NCBI RefSeq assembly: GCF_000745175.1
Contig: NZ_JQNI01000002.1
Span: 1,536,001 to 1,600,000, forward strand
Length of the DNA: 64,000 nucleotides
Source of the DNA: Deinococcus sp. YIM 77859
GTDB lineage: Bacteria > Deinococcota > Deinococci > Deinococcales > Deinococcaceae
Direction: 5' to 3'
Under the pieces are notes generated by a model, which had not been told where the DNA came from, did not search any database, and was given only the letters and a program-made list of their open reading frames with translations. Positions within the stretch are counted from its first letter, which is position 1. Each line of letters starts with the position of its first letter. Both the position numbers and the translations under genes were made by a program. Shown here one piece after another: positions 12,677-24,318 of this stretch.

Positions 12677-15430
12677 TCAGTTTCTCCCACGGAGGACAGG
12701 GTCGGTCACGGCGGTGCCCGGTTCCCCGGCGTAGGCAAAGCGGTAGGTCAGGATGGTTTCACCCGCCGGGAGCGTACCCTTAAGGCTGTTGCGGCCTTCT
12801 TGCAGGCGCGCACCCAGCGGCAGGGGGTCTTGCAGCTCGCACTCGGGAACGGCCACCGGGGTGCTGATGCGAAGGGTGACCCGGTAGTCTTGACCGCTGG
12901 CCTGCACCGTCTTTTCGATCCTGACCCCCCGCGTGACGAGCACCGTCCGGCGCTGCGCCGTCACGTCCCCTTCAAGCGGGGCCAGCGGGAAGTCCACCCC
13001 AGTCAGGCCGCGCACCTGCACGGTCGGCGTGCCGGGAAGCCCGCCGTCTCGCGGCACGTCCAAGGGAAGGTAGGGCGTCGAGTGGGGGTCCAGGCGCAGC
13101 GCGTACGTCCCAAAGGGCACGTTGGCGAAGTGGTAGCGGCCCGCCGCGTCGGTGAGCGCGAGGCGCCCGCCCGCGAGCAGGAGCCGAGCACGTTCGACCG
13201 GTGTGTCGACCTCTGCGTCGAAAAGACCGTTGTGGTTCCGGTCCACAAACACCGTTCCCAGGATGTCCCCCAGCGGCGCGAACGCACCCAGGTTCAGGCG
13301 GGTCACGGCGGTCGCCACGTTGCTGGTGATCGCCCGCACCGCTCCACCCGCCCCAACCCCAACGACCTCCACACGGTTCACGAGTTCGCCGCTGGCCTCG
13401 GGGGTAATCCGGGCCTGGTAGGTGAGTTCGAGGGTTCCACCCGCAGGAATCGCCCCGAGCTGCCACCGCAGCACGCCATCTGCGATAGACGGATCAGCGA
13501 GGAGCTTCCCAGCCAGCGTGCTGGTGCCGGGGAGGTAACTCAGGCCGCTCGCCGGGGTATCGGTCACCACGGCGCTCTCGATGGCGGTGGTGGCGGAGAG
13601 GTTTTGAATCCGCAGCGTATAGGTAAGGCGGTCTCCGGGCACCGCCTGGGCGAGGCTCACGGTCTTGCGGACCACCAGAGCGGCACTCCATACCGGGCTG
13701 GCGACCTCGTTGCTAAGAAGCGGCGTGGGGAGCTCCGCCGAGGCCATCTGGAAGACGTTCTTCAGGGTCTCACCATCGGTGGCACGGAGGCTGACCCGCG
13801 CGGTAACGGTAAAGGCGCGCGTTTCGCCCGGTGCGAGGGTAAAGGCGGGCCAGGTCACCTCCTCCGCTCCGGGAACACCGCTCACCGCACCGCCCTCTGA
13901 TGCCGCCACAAAGTCCACGTGGGGCGGAAGGGAATCACGAACGCTGACAGCCGTCAGGGGCCGGGTATAGGGGTTCCGCACCTTGAGGGTGTAGGTCAGC
14001 GTCTCGCCCTGGGCCACACTCCGGGTCGGTGCGGGCGATACGGTCTTCACGAGTTCGGGCAGGCCCGCCTCGATTCCCTGCACGAGGTCACGGGTGGTGT
14101 TGCTCGTGCCGCGTGCCCCACTGACCGTGAGTAGGGCCTCCAGGGCTCCGGGCTGCGCCGCCTCGTAACAGACCCGGACCAGCGCCGTTTGGCCGGGGTC
14201 AAGGGGAAGCGGCTGGGGGAGGGCAGCGCCGTTCCCGCCGTACAGCCGGGCCTGGGCCTGGCCCTGCGGGTACGTCACACGAAGGGTAAAGGTGTCGCGC
14301 ACGTCCCCGGTGTTTTTAAGGGTGTGGTCAAAGCATACCGCTTGGCCCACCACCGCGAAGGAACGGGTCTGGGTGTCGGCCGCCGTGTGCTCGGGAGCCT
14401 CGGGCAGGCCCACCGGACCAAGGGCAACCCCAGGCTGATAGCGCACCTCGGCGCTTGCCCGCCCCTGCGTGTTCTGCCCACCGGTGGTCGCGGTCGCCAC
14501 ATTGAGCACCGTTTGGTTCTCGGCCTGCTCGGTGGCGCGCATGCGAAACCGCAGGGTGAGTTCCTCCCCCGGCGCAAGGCTATTTACCCGCACCCGCACG
14601 CCGCGCACCCCTGCGGGTTCCGTTTCCTGCCACGCCACGCCGTCTCCGGTGTACTCGACCACACCGGCGCTGCTCTGCGCGCTTCCCGGCACGAACACCA
14701 GGCCCTGCGCGAGCTGCCCCTCGAGCGGGTCAGTCAGCATGACCTCGCGGCTCTCGCCTCCCCCCGCGTTGCGGGTGGTGACGGTCACGGTCGTCTCGTC
14801 CCCGGGGCGCAGCAGGGCAGGCTGAAAGGCCTTTTGCACCGTCAGGCGCGGAGGGGGCCCCACGTCCACGCGGCTCACGTTGTTGTCGTCGTTGTCCCCG
14901 CCGGGGCAGCCCGCCACCAGGTTCACCCAGGCGCTTCCCTGGTCGCCGCTGCGGGTTTCTACCACCAGCAACAGGTCCGCCCGGCCACCCGCAGGCAGCG
15001 TCACCGCGGCGCTCGCCTCTCCCGGATCGGGCGTCCCGTTGCCGTTGCGGTCGGCGTACACCTGCGTGGCGGGCGTCAAGGTGCTTCCCGCTTCCGTGCG
15101 GGCTGCAACGGAGATCCCAAAGGTCTGGTTCCCCGCGTTTACCGCCGTGTAGCGGAAAACCGCCCGCTCACCGGGCAGCAGCGCCGCACGCTGTCCGGGC
15201 GCGGCCACGCTGCCGTTAGGAGTCACGCTCACGGCACACACGGCCTGCACCACGGTCCGGACCACGTTGGAGACGGCCGTGGTGGGGTCACCGGGGGTCG
15301 GGGGCTCGAAGGTAGCCGTCGCCTGGTTGGTGAGCTCGGTCCCGGCCGGGGTCTGGGCCAGGGCCGCGCCGCAGACGAGCAGCCCAGCGGTGACCAACAG
15401 GTGGGACAGGAGGGGCAGGAGGGACTTCAA
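12677..15430 (-). CDS. Exported multi-DUF11 / SdrD-B-type adhesin-like protein, 917 aa
   Basis: TTG at 15430 is chosen for its GAGGAG ribosome site; it gives the signal peptide [26 protein letters not shown]. The mature protein begins [15 protein letters not shown], related to the start of the 740-aa neighbour. Several DUF11 or related repeats follow, for example [24 protein letters not shown] (about 225), [25 protein letters not shown] (about 490) and [23 protein letters not shown] (about 610). An SdrD-B/CnaB-like module at about 735-800 has [17 protein letters not shown], a calcium-loop style motif. No sortase or anchor motif was found. It probably forms part of an envelope layer. Confidence 0.85.
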   Translation of the reverse strand: MKSLLPLLSHLLVTAGLLVCGAALAQTPAGTELTNQATATFEPPTPGDPTTAVSNVVRTVVQAVCAVSVTPNGSVAAPGQRAALLPGERAVFRYTAVNAGNQTFGISVAARTEAGSTLTPATQVYADRNGNGTPDPGEASAAVTLPAGGRADLLLVVETRSGDQGSAWVNLVAGCPGGDNDDNNVSRVDVGPPPRLTVQKAFQPALLRPGDETTVTVTTRNAGGGESREVMLTDPLEGQLAQGLVFVPGSAQSSAGVVEYTGDGVAWQETEPAGVRGVRVRVNSLAPGEELTLRFRMRATEQAENQTVLNVATATTGGQNTQGRASAEVRYQPGVALGPVGLPEAPEHTAADTQTRSFAVVGQAVCFDHTLKNTGDVRDTFTLRVTYPQGQAQARLYGGNGAALPQPLPLDPGQTALVRVCYEAAQPGALEALLTVSGARGTSNTTRDLVQGIEAGLPELVKTVSPAPTRSVAQGETLTYTLKVRNPYTRPLTAVSVRDSLPPHVDFVAASEGGAVSGVPGAEEVTWPAFTLAPGETRAFTVTARVSLRATDGETLKNVFQMASAELPTPLLSNEVASPVWSAALVVRKTVSLAQAVPGDRLTYTLRIQNLSATTAIESAVVTDTPASGLSYLPGTSTLAGKLLADPSIADGVLRWQLGAIPAGGTLELTYQARITPEASGELVNRVEVVGVGAGGAVRAITSNVATAVTRLNLGAFAPLGDILGTVFVDRNHNGLFDAEVDTPVERARLLLAGGRLALTDAAGRYHFANVPFGTYALRLDPHSTPYLPLDVPRDGGLPGTPTVQVRGLTGVDFPLAPLEGDVTAQRRTVLVTRGVRIEKTVQASGQDYRVTLRISTPVAVPECELQDPLPLGARLQEGRNSLKGTLPAGETILTYRFAYAGEPGTAVTDPVLRGRN

Positions 15431-15502
15431 CGGGGTTCTCCTCGGAGGGCGGGAAGGCGGGGGAACACGAACGGGCAGAAAAAAGAGTCTGTGTTGGCAC
15501 CA

Positions 15503-15535
15503 GCGGCGCGGCCTCACGGAAAAAGGCCGCGCCGC
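15503..15535 (-). terminator. Strong intercistronic hairpin after the 740-aa gene
   Basis: GCGGCGCGGCC at 15503-15513 pairs perfectly with GGCCGCGCCGC at 15525-15535 (11 bp). On the minus strand a six-T run follows about 20 bases later. It lies between two genes of one operon, so it may be a partial terminator or a 3' stabilising hairpin. Confidence 0.55.
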
Positions 15536-15541
15536 CGAGAA

Positions 15542-17764
15542 TTACTTGATGACGACGTTAAAGCTGATGTTCAGTTCACCCTGGGCGGGGAACAGATCGT
15601 TACTGTCCACCGAGCCGTTGCCGTTGGTGTCCACACCGATATCCACGCTGGTCACGCCGGGGTAGACCATGACCTTTGTCCCGTTGTTGAGCGTGACCTC
15701 CTGGCCGCCGCTGGCGGGTATACCGCTCGTCTGCCAGGTTCCACCGTTGAAGCGGTACAGCACTGTGCCCGCCGTAAAGGTCTTGGTCGCCGTGACCGAG
15801 TGGAAGGCCGTCCAGGTAAAGACGTTGGTGTTGGGGTTGCTGCTGGACTCGGTGACGTAGAAGCTCTTGAGGCCCGCGTTGAAGTTGTTCTTCGCGGTGA
15901 TGGTGTAGCTCAGGAGGTCACCGGGGCGCGCGGCGGCCGGCTCGGACTTGGTGAGGGCCACCCCCTTGTTGCCCGGCTGCTCGACCGCGATCTGGTTGTT
16001 GTTGTCCTCGCGGGTGATGCCGCTGTAGACCGCCGTCACCCGCTGGTTCACCGTCAGCAGCTCGGTCACGCCGTTCCGGGTGGTCGCCTGGGCATTTGCC
16101 GGAATATCCACCACGGCGTAGACCCTGAGTTCACTCTCGGGCGACACCGCGCCGGTCGTGTAGGTGCGGGTGCTGTCGGAGTTGGTGGTGAAGCTCAGCT
16201 CGGTGCCGGGCTGACCGCCATTGTCGCTGAAGTAGCGCACGTTCACCGTCTGGGTACCGACCGTGCCGTCCGACTTGATCACGGGCACGACGACCGTGCC
16301 GCTTAGGGTGTAGGTGTCGGTGTAGGCCCCCAGGTTGGCAAGGTCCATCGGGAACACGGCGCTGCTGTCGGTGTTCACCCCCGTCCCGGTCCCGGTTGCC
16401 GCACCGGGAACGACCGACTGAATGGGGGCTGGCGTGGGGCTGGTTCCCAACTCGGCCGTCGCGTCACCAAACTGGAGCTGCGGCGGGTAGACCGTATCGG
16501 TGGAGGTATCGTCGGCAAGGGCGTCGCCGTCGTTGCTCGAATCGGCGCCGATGTTGAGAACAATCGGGCTGGGATTGGCGTTGACATTGCTGTCGAAGTC
16601 GGGATAGGTGACCACCGTGCGGTAGTTCAGGGTCTGCCCGCTGGGCACGGTCAGAACCGGGTAGTTGTCCGAGCTGAGGGGCAGCGGGTTGCCGTCCTTG
16701 TCGGTAAAGCGCACAGTCACGCCATCCGGGAGCGTGAAGGAGCCGTCCGGGTTGGGAGTGGCGCTGGGACTGCCACCTTTACCCGCCGTTCCCGTGGGAA
16801 ACAGCCGCACCGTATCGGCAAGCGTGCCGCCGTTGGTCAGGCTGTTCACAAAGGTGACCGTATCGGCGGTGCTGTCCCCGTCCGCCTTGGGGTAGGCGAT
16901 CTGGTTGTCCGGACTGACCGCGACGATGTTGGTCGTGGGCCGCGTGGGATCCTCGTAGCCGGGCACGCTCGTTCCCGTGCCGGGGGGCGTGACGGTGGTG
17001 CCGGGCGTCTGCTGGCCATTGCCGGTGTTGTTGTCCCCGTCGATCACGTTGTTGGTGATGCTGGGCGTGTAGATCACCGCACGGCTGTACTGGAGGTCGC
17101 TTGCCGCTTCAGTCTGCTGGATGATCTGCCCGGTCGCTTTGTCGTACACGTCGGCGATGCCCTGCGGGCTGGCCGCATACTGCTCACCCGCCTTGGCTGT
17201 CTTCGGCACGGTGATCACCTGGATGATGCTCACAACGCCCTCGTCGGCCTGCGTGTCGAGCCGGTCTACCGGAACACTCACCTGCGTGACGGCCCCGGCC
17301 CGGCGTTCGGTCTCGCTCAGGATGCCGTCCCCGTCGGTATCGATGTAGTACAGAACGCTCGCGGGAGTCTGGGGGCTGCCGTTGACGTTGAAGGCGAGCC
17401 TCACCAGGTAACCGTCCACGTTGCCGTTGTTCTGCACGAAGTACGCGGTGGCGATCTCACCAGCCTGACCATTCGCCTGCTCGGGGACCGTCTGCTGCTC
17501 GTAGCCCGCCGGCAGGGGCGTGGTGGTGGCGGTCGTGCCGTCGGCGCCCGTGCGGTACACGATGTCAAAGTCCGGCTTGGGCAGCACCTTCGTGCTCACG
17601 GTGTTCGACCTCACCGGATCGGCCACCGGCTGATTGGTCGTGGGGTCCGTGAAGGTGGCCGTGGCGGTGTTCGTAATCACGGTGTCCGCGGGGGTGCCTT
17701 CGGCAGCGGCGACACCCGCAGCCAGAGCAGCGATCAGGGCCAGAATCTTGGTGTTTGCCTTCAT
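15542..17764 (-). CDS. Exported DUF11-type surface protein, 740 aa
   Basis: Signal peptide MKANTKILALIAALAAGVAAAEG, then TPADTVITNTATATFTDPT, a start shared with the 917-aa protein. Body is Thr/Asn/Asp-rich beta structure with acidic calcium-like loops (DTDGDGILSETE, DNDN-like stretches). A DUF11 repeat lies near the C-terminus (VALTKSEPAAARPGDLLSYTITAKN, about 625) and the final domain ends DTNGNGSVDSNDLFPAQGELNISFNVVIK. AAGGAGAA precedes the ATG at optimal distance. A strong hairpin after it suggests it is made in larger amounts than the downstream genes. Confidence 0.85.
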   Translation of the reverse strand: MKANTKILALIAALAAGVAAAEGTPADTVITNTATATFTDPTTNQPVADPVRSNTVSTKVLPKPDFDIVYRTGADGTTATTTPLPAGYEQQTVPEQANGQAGEIATAYFVQNNGNVDGYLVRLAFNVNGSPQTPASVLYYIDTDGDGILSETERRAGAVTQVSVPVDRLDTQADEGVVSIIQVITVPKTAKAGEQYAASPQGIADVYDKATGQIIQQTEAASDLQYSRAVIYTPSITNNVIDGDNNTGNGQQTPGTTVTPPGTGTSVPGYEDPTRPTTNIVAVSPDNQIAYPKADGDSTADTVTFVNSLTNGGTLADTVRLFPTGTAGKGGSPSATPNPDGSFTLPDGVTVRFTDKDGNPLPLSSDNYPVLTVPSGQTLNYRTVVTYPDFDSNVNANPSPIVLNIGADSSNDGDALADDTSTDTVYPPQLQFGDATAELGTSPTPAPIQSVVPGAATGTGTGVNTDSSAVFPMDLANLGAYTDTYTLSGTVVVPVIKSDGTVGTQTVNVRYFSDNGGQPGTELSFTTNSDSTRTYTTGAVSPESELRVYAVVDIPANAQATTRNGVTELLTVNQRVTAVYSGITREDNNNQIAVEQPGNKGVALTKSEPAAARPGDLLSYTITAKNNFNAGLKSFYVTESSSNPNTNVFTWTAFHSVTATKTFTAGTVLYRFNGGTWQTSGIPASGGQEVTLNNGTKVMVYPGVTSVDIGVDTNGNGSVDSNDLFPAQGELNISFNVVIK

Positions 17765-17813
17765 ACGTTCTCCTTCGGTGACCCCGAGCGTTCCGCTCCG
17801 GGCAGCACGGAAT

Positions 17814-18311
17814 TCACTTCACCTGCACGCGGAAACCGAGGGTCTTCTCGGCCCCGGCGGGAAGCAGCGGAATGGTCCAGCGAACCGCCTGGTACTCGCT
17901 CGGCCGCACCTCGACCTCGCGGGTCACGGCCTTGCCGTTTTCGGTCACAGTGACTTTCTTCTTCAGGGGAGCGGGGGCAAAGGTCTTGCCTCCGTCGATG
18001 GAGTACTCGGTGCGGACGCCTTCGGGGGTGGGGCCATCGGGCGCGAGGTAGACCATGTTGGGGGGCACGGGCAGCTTGACGGCGACGTTGCCCAGCGCAC
18101 GGGCCGAAACGTTGCGCGCAGTGACCGTCTGAGCCAAAATGTCGCCGGGGCGAACACTGGCCGGATCCGCTACGCGCTTTTCGGTGACCTTGCCGCCGAC
18201 CGTGACGGTCTGGAGAAGCGCCTGTGCGGCATGCAGCACAAGTGGAGAGGCGCTCTGAGCCATGGCCGCACCGGAGAGGGCAAGCAGCAGGAGGGGGGCA
18301 CGGGCTTGCAT
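17814..18311 (-). CDS. Small exported DUF11-like protein, 165 aa
   Basis: First gene of the surface operon. ATG at 18311 has AAGGAG; signal peptide [19 protein letters not shown]. The mature protein is essentially one DUF11-like domain: [32 protein letters not shown], later [21 protein letters not shown] and the end [10 protein letters not shown]. It may be a soluble periplasmic partner or a short subunit. The gap to the next gene is 49 nt. An upstream in-frame extension covers the leader hairpin and is rejected. Confidence 0.85.
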   Translation of the reverse strand: MQARAPLLLLALSGAAMAQSASPLVLHAAQALLQTVTVGGKVTEKRVADPASVRPGDILAQTVTARNVSARALGNVAVKLPVPPNMVYLAPDGPTPEGVRTEYSIDGGKTFAPAPLKKKVTVTENGKAVTREVEVRPSEYQAVRWTIPLLPAGAEKTLGFRVQVK

Positions 18312-18389
18312 GTGGGCTCCTTCGGGAAAGAGGGTGGCCAACCTGCACCCACCTCCAGCGCGGAGGGCGGCAGGCCTTTGCCACAACAC

Positions 18390-18440
18390 AAAAACGACCG
18401 ACGGACGTGACCCTTTGGGGATTCACGGTTTCGTCGGTCG
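18390..18440 (-). promoter_or_regulatory. Terminator-like hairpin in the leader of the DUF11 operon (possible attenuator)
   Basis: On the minus strand CGACCGACG (18432-18440) pairs with CGTCGGTCG (18395-18403), with an inner CGTGA/TCACG stem, and is followed by TTTTTGTG (18394-18387). It lies after the probable promoter region and about 80 bases before the first start codon. No upstream gene is transcribed in this direction, so a plain terminator has no gene to end. Confidence 0.55.
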
Positions 18441-18510
18441 CACCACTGGCTCCTCGTGCGGCAGGTGCCCGGCTACACCGCACGGCTCATCGCCCCGGAA
18501 CGAGCCCACC

Positions 18511-18546
18511 CTAATAAGGAAACCTTAACGAAATTCTTACAAAGTG
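18511..18546. promoter_or_regulatory. AT-rich divergent promoter region with dyad TAAGG-AAA-CCTTA
   Basis: In this GC-rich DNA the stretch around 18511-18546 is a short AT-rich island between divergent genes. It holds the dyad TAAGG/CCTTA at 18515-18527, and on the minus strand TTGTAA and CCTTAT with 17-nt spacing as a weak -35/-10 pair. This is probably where the DUF11 operon transcript starts. The rest of the 343-base gap (18312-18654) holds the leader and nothing else recognised. Confidence 0.4.
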
Positions 18547-18653
18547 CCCTGCCGCTGGGAGCCCGCTGCGCGGTAGGGCGAAGTTGCCCCTGAGGGCGAA
18601 GCGTTACAAACAGGCCGGGTGAGCCGCGCCATCCTGTGAGGACGGAGGTCAGC

Positions 18654-19866
<1,213 letters not shown>

Positions 19867-19984
19867 CCCCCTTGCCGTCTCCATCCGGGCGCCTCTTTTC
19901 AGCCATCACTCGTGCAGCCGGAGGCGGTCGCAGAGTGTGCCTTCGGGGACAGGCGGTCCGGCGAGAAGGGGCGGCTGGGGCACT

Positions 19985-21457
<1,473 letters not shown>

Positions 21458-21863
21458 GTTCTCCCCCGGGCTGGTTCGTGATGGGCGGGACGCACTGGGG
21501 TCCCGTTTAAACAGGTCAGCTTATCAGAGCGGCGGGGAGAAAGGTGTGACGGGTGTCCCGCTGGATTGTGGCCTTTTCAGCACATGATTCTCACGCCTCT
21601 CTTGGCTGCTCAGCTTCGCACTTGCTTGAAAGGCTCGGGTGGGCAGAGCAGCCGCCCCTCCCACAGAAGAATGAGCCGGGTGAGGTAGGGACATGACCCG
21701 CTATGCGCCATCCTGCGTTGGGGAAAAACTATCTTCCCCACATACCTTGAACTGCTTCATTCCCTTTTTCCCTCTTTTTCCCTCTCCTAGATACCAAATG
21801 TCTGACCTTTTAATACTAAGGGAAATTGTAAAAGCCTCTACATTAGTCCCTGTTGTGGCCTCA
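21458..21863. other. Intergenic stretch with no recognised gene
   Basis: About 400 bases. GC content falls from right of about 21690. A small dyad GGGGAA/TTCCCC lies at 21720-21739, and a pyrimidine stretch with three copies of a TTTTTCCCTC-like unit at about 21765-21790. No convincing ORF, RNA or operator was identified. Confidence 0.5.
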
Positions 21864-21869
21864 TATCAT
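21864..21869 (+). promoter_or_regulatory. Leaderless-type -10 hexamer (TATCAT)
   Basis: TATCAT, 7-nt spacer, GTG at 21877. It fixes the start of the AT-rich lipoprotein gene. Confidence 0.65.
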
Positions 21870-21876
21870 CCCCGCC

Positions 21877-22575
21877 GTGAAGAAAGTATTGCTGTTTTCC
21901 CTGACAGGTCTTCTTGCCCTATCCTCTTGTGGCATTGGGCACACTCCTCCTCAAGTCGAATCTTCAGTAAGCACAAGTGCAGACACACTGCCTCCAATTC
22001 AAGCCGCCACCCCCCAGCAGCTTGCCATCGGGAAACAGCTCTACACGAAATTCCGATCCCAGTCGGGCGTTGAGTATAGTAAACTTGATTGGGAGCAAGG
22101 CCAGGTAGCTGATCTAGGTGAATATTCTTCTCTCGTCGTCCCATCTAAGGATGATCCTACGGTAGTAGTCAGCATTAGGATTGATGGAGAGAAAGCAGGA
22201 ACCATTAAGCAGTCATCCACTAGGCTTGTTAATGGCATAGTGGAATCTAGAATATTTAATTCAGCAGAGGGTACTGTATCTGTTGCTTATTTTGATACTG
22301 CTGGCAAGTTTATCAGGGAAGAAGTAGTCAGCGATGATTCTTTAGGTGCTCAGGCCACCTGTGCCGAGATTAAGGAACAGCTTGATGAGGCAAGGGAAAC
22401 GGAAGCAGAGCGTTTGGAGAATGCTGTCATTACTGTAATTGGCGGTACAGTGGCAGGCGGCGGGGCTGGGGCAGTTGTAGCGGCTGGAATCAGTGGCTAT
22501 TATCTATATAAGGCAGCATCTGCTCGTAGGGAAGCCAACAGACTCAAGACAACGTACACGCAGAACTGCGGCTAG
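21877..22575 (+). CDS. Lipoprotein of unknown function in AT-rich DNA, 232 aa
   Basis: GTG at 21877 gives the lipoprotein signal KKVLLFSLTGLLALSSCG with lipobox LSSC. The body is a soluble domain of no known family. Near the C-terminus the acidic coiled stretch EIKEQLDEARETEAERLEN is followed by a Gly/Ala-rich hydrophobic segment IGGTVAGGGAGAVVAAG, long enough for a membrane helix. Codons ending in A or T are common, unlike the neighbours, which suggests recent transfer. Function unknown. Confidence 0.7.
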   Translation: MKKVLLFSLTGLLALSSCGIGHTPPQVESSVSTSADTLPPIQAATPQQLAIGKQLYTKFRSQSGVEYSKLDWEQGQVADLGEYSSLVVPSKDDPTVVVSIRIDGEKAGTIKQSSTRLVNGIVESRIFNSAEGTVSVAYFDTAGKFIREEVVSDDSLGAQATCAEIKEQLDEARETEAERLENAVITVIGGTVAGGGAGAVVAAGISGYYLYKAASARREANRLKTTYTQNCG

Positions 22576-22590
22576 TTCAAAACAACTCAT

Positions 22591-22860
22591 ATGCATAAGC
22601 TCTGTATGCCATACTACTCCGAAAAAAACAAGCTTCTAACCGTGGTTTCCGTGTTGTCTGTATGCCTTATGGGTGTGAGCCTGGTGATCTCACTCTTACG
22701 CAATACTGATTTAGAGAGAATTCCCCTATACTTTTTGATAGCGTTCCTGGCACAGGAGATATCAGTAAAAAGATTCAGATTGCCAATATACGCTATGATG
22801 TTACTAACTTTTACACATTTAGCTATAGCTATCTACAGTATTCTAGTCGCCGCTAGCTGA
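22591..22860 (+). CDS. Small membrane protein, 89 aa
   Basis: Not recognised. Three hydrophobic segments: LLTVVSVLSVCLMGVSLVISLL, IPLYFLIAFLAQEI and LPIYAMMLLTFTHLAIAIYSILV. No good ribosome site precedes the ATG at 22591; ATG at 22606 is another possibility. It lies 15 bases after the AT-rich lipoprotein gene and shares its low GC content, so the two may be one acquired unit. Confidence 0.5.
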   Translation: MHKLCMPYYSEKNKLLTVVSVLSVCLMGVSLVISLLRNTDLERIPLYFLIAFLAQEISVKRFRLPIYAMMLLTFTHLAIAIYSILVAAS

Positions 22861-22972
22861 ATCTTTACCCGACGAATTGAGGGAAAAATCGTTCGGACAC
22901 CCTCCGGCGGCTACCTGAGGTGCGGTTTGGCATTCTTCAGGCTGAGCCTGCTCTGCGAAATTGCCCTGCACC

Positions 22973-23698
22973 TCAAATGTGCAGCGCCGCCAGCCCCCTC
23001 GATGCCACATCGCGCACGCCGAAACTCATATACGGCGTGAGGTCCGTCTCCTCGGGGTTGACCTCGATCACCACGCCGCCTTTCCGCAGGGTCTCGAACG
23101 CGAGGCCCGCCGCCGGGTACACCACGGCGCTGGTACCGACGATCAGGGCCACATCCGCCTCCTGAAAGGCGCGGGTGGCGGCCTCCAGGGCCCGTTCGGG
23201 CAGGTATTCCCCGAACCAGACGATGTGAGGGCGCATTCGGGCCGCGCAGACGGGGCAGATCGGCGGGGGCGTAAAGTCGTCCGGAGCCGGCAGGGGCGCG
23301 ACGGTGCCGCACGTCTCACACCGGGCGTGGGTGAGGTTGCCATGCAGCTCGACCAGGCGCTGACTTCCGGCGCGTTGGTGCAGCCCGTCCACATTTTGGG
23401 TTGCGAGAAAGAAGCCTTCCCCCTTTGCGCGTTCGAGCCGAGCGAGCAGGCGGTGCGCCTCATTCGGCTGGGCACGGGTCACGTCGGCATACCGGCCCGC
23501 GTACCACTGCCACACCGTTTCTGGGTCACGGCGGTACGCTTCCGGACTGGCGAGGTCTTCCGGGCGAAAGCGTGCCCAGTGACCGGTCTGCGCGTCGCGG
23601 AAGGTGGGAATGCCGCTCTCGGCGCTCACGCCCGCGCCGGTCAGCACAGCCACGCGGCGGGCCTTTTGCAGAGCGGTACGGGCCTCTGACAGGTTCAT
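22973..23698 (-). CDS. cobB: Sirtuin (NAD-dependent lysine deacylase)
   Basis: Removes acyl groups from protein lysines, using NAD. The 241-aa protein shows the NAD motifs GAGVSAESGIPTFRD and TQNVDGLHQRAG, catalytic His in ELHGN, and a zinc Cys4 (CETC, CPVC). The substrate pocket has the Tyr-x-x-Arg pair WQWYAGRYAD, typical of class III bacterial enzymes that also remove succinyl or malonyl groups. TACCCT with a 6-nt spacer before the ATG indicates leaderless expression. Confidence 0.93.
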   Translation of the reverse strand: MNLSEARTALQKARRVAVLTGAGVSAESGIPTFRDAQTGHWARFRPEDLASPEAYRRDPETVWQWYAGRYADVTRAQPNEAHRLLARLERAKGEGFFLATQNVDGLHQRAGSQRLVELHGNLTHARCETCGTVAPLPAPDDFTPPPICPVCAARMRPHIVWFGEYLPERALEAATRAFQEADVALIVGTSAVVYPAAGLAFETLRKGGVVIEVNPEETDLTPYMSFGVRDVASRGLAALHI

Positions 23699-23704
23699 GC
23701 GGGT

Positions 23705-23710
23705 AGGGTA
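23705..23710 (-). promoter_or_regulatory. Leaderless-type -10 hexamer (TACCCT) for cobB
   Basis: TACCCT, 6-nt spacer, ATG at 23698. Confidence 0.65.
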
Positions 23711-23866
23711 ACCCGTGCGCCGAGCCAGGGTGCGAGCAGACGACGCCCGGCGCGCAGGGTGCAGGCCCCTTGGCGTCCCCCACCGTCACCCGCTCCAAGC
23801 GCTCGCGGGACACGCACAGATACGGCAGGAAGGCCATCACCTTCCCGCCGCCAACGAGGACCGGGT

Positions 23867-24190
23867 TTACATCTTCAGCTCGCAACCCTTGGCGGGAGCC
23901 GCCTTGCGCAGTTCGGCAATACGGGCATCGGCCTTGTCGATGACCTCACGGTTATCGAGTTCGTTCACCACAGCGCCAGGGAAGAAAAAGATCGCCCAGG
24001 CAACATTCTCCTTGCTGAACCCCTTCTTCTTCTCGGCTTCCGCTCGTACCGCCAGGGCCTTGCTAAAGTCCTCTTGCATCTCAGCGCAGCTCATCTCCGA
24101 GACGGGCTTGAGGGTGGCGGTGCTGTACTTGGGCGCACAGGCCGAGAGCATCAGGGAGAAGGTGGCGGCCAGAAGAATCATCTTTTTCAT
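23867..24190 (-). CDS. Small lipoprotein, 107 aa
   Basis: ATG at 24190 has the ribosome site GGAGGAAAAG. Signal MKKMILLAATFSLMLSAC with lipobox LSAC. The mature part has two further cysteines (MSCAEMQ and KGCELK), a helix with many acidic and basic residues, and a short hydrophobic stretch VAWAIFFFPGAVV in the middle. No known family recognised. The longer in-frame extension is rejected because it lacks a ribosome site. Confidence 0.75.
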   Translation of the reverse strand: MKKMILLAATFSLMLSACAPKYSTATLKPVSEMSCAEMQEDFSKALAVRAEAEKKKGFSKENVAWAIFFFPGAVVNELDNREVIDKADARIAELRKAAPAKGCELKM

Positions 24191-24306
24191 CTTTTCCTCC
24201 GTTTCCTCATCTAACACAGGAAACCTGAGAAGGCAAGCAAACCTGTGGAGAGGGGCCCGCAGGTTGTCTCTCCCCAAATGCCGAGGTCTAGTCGCAGCGG
24301 AAGAGT

Positions 24307-24312
24307 TACCCT
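24307..24312 (+). promoter_or_regulatory. Leaderless-type -10 hexamer (TACCCT) for the M32 carboxypeptidase
   Basis: TACCCT about 6 nt before ATG at 24319. Confidence 0.6.
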
Positions 24313-24318
24313 ACCCCT

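Noticed and set aside
9577..12783. A 1068-aa plus-strand ORF opposite the barrel gene
   Set aside because: Antisense shadow; the minus-strand frame has a signal peptide, coupled starts and strand periodicity.
18440..18480. Similarity to a cobalamin-riboswitch B12-box (AGCCGGGCACCTGCC) in the DUF11 leader
   Set aside because: One base too short and without the other conserved core elements of that riboswitch; kept only as an unassigned leader.
17761..18483. 240-aa minus-strand ORF across the DUF11 leader
   Set aside because: Arg-rich shadow in another frame of the 165-aa gene; crosses the leader hairpin.
21693..22073. 126-aa ORF in the AT-rich patch
   Set aside because: Overlaps the lipoprotein gene in another frame and has no membrane, signal or domain feature.
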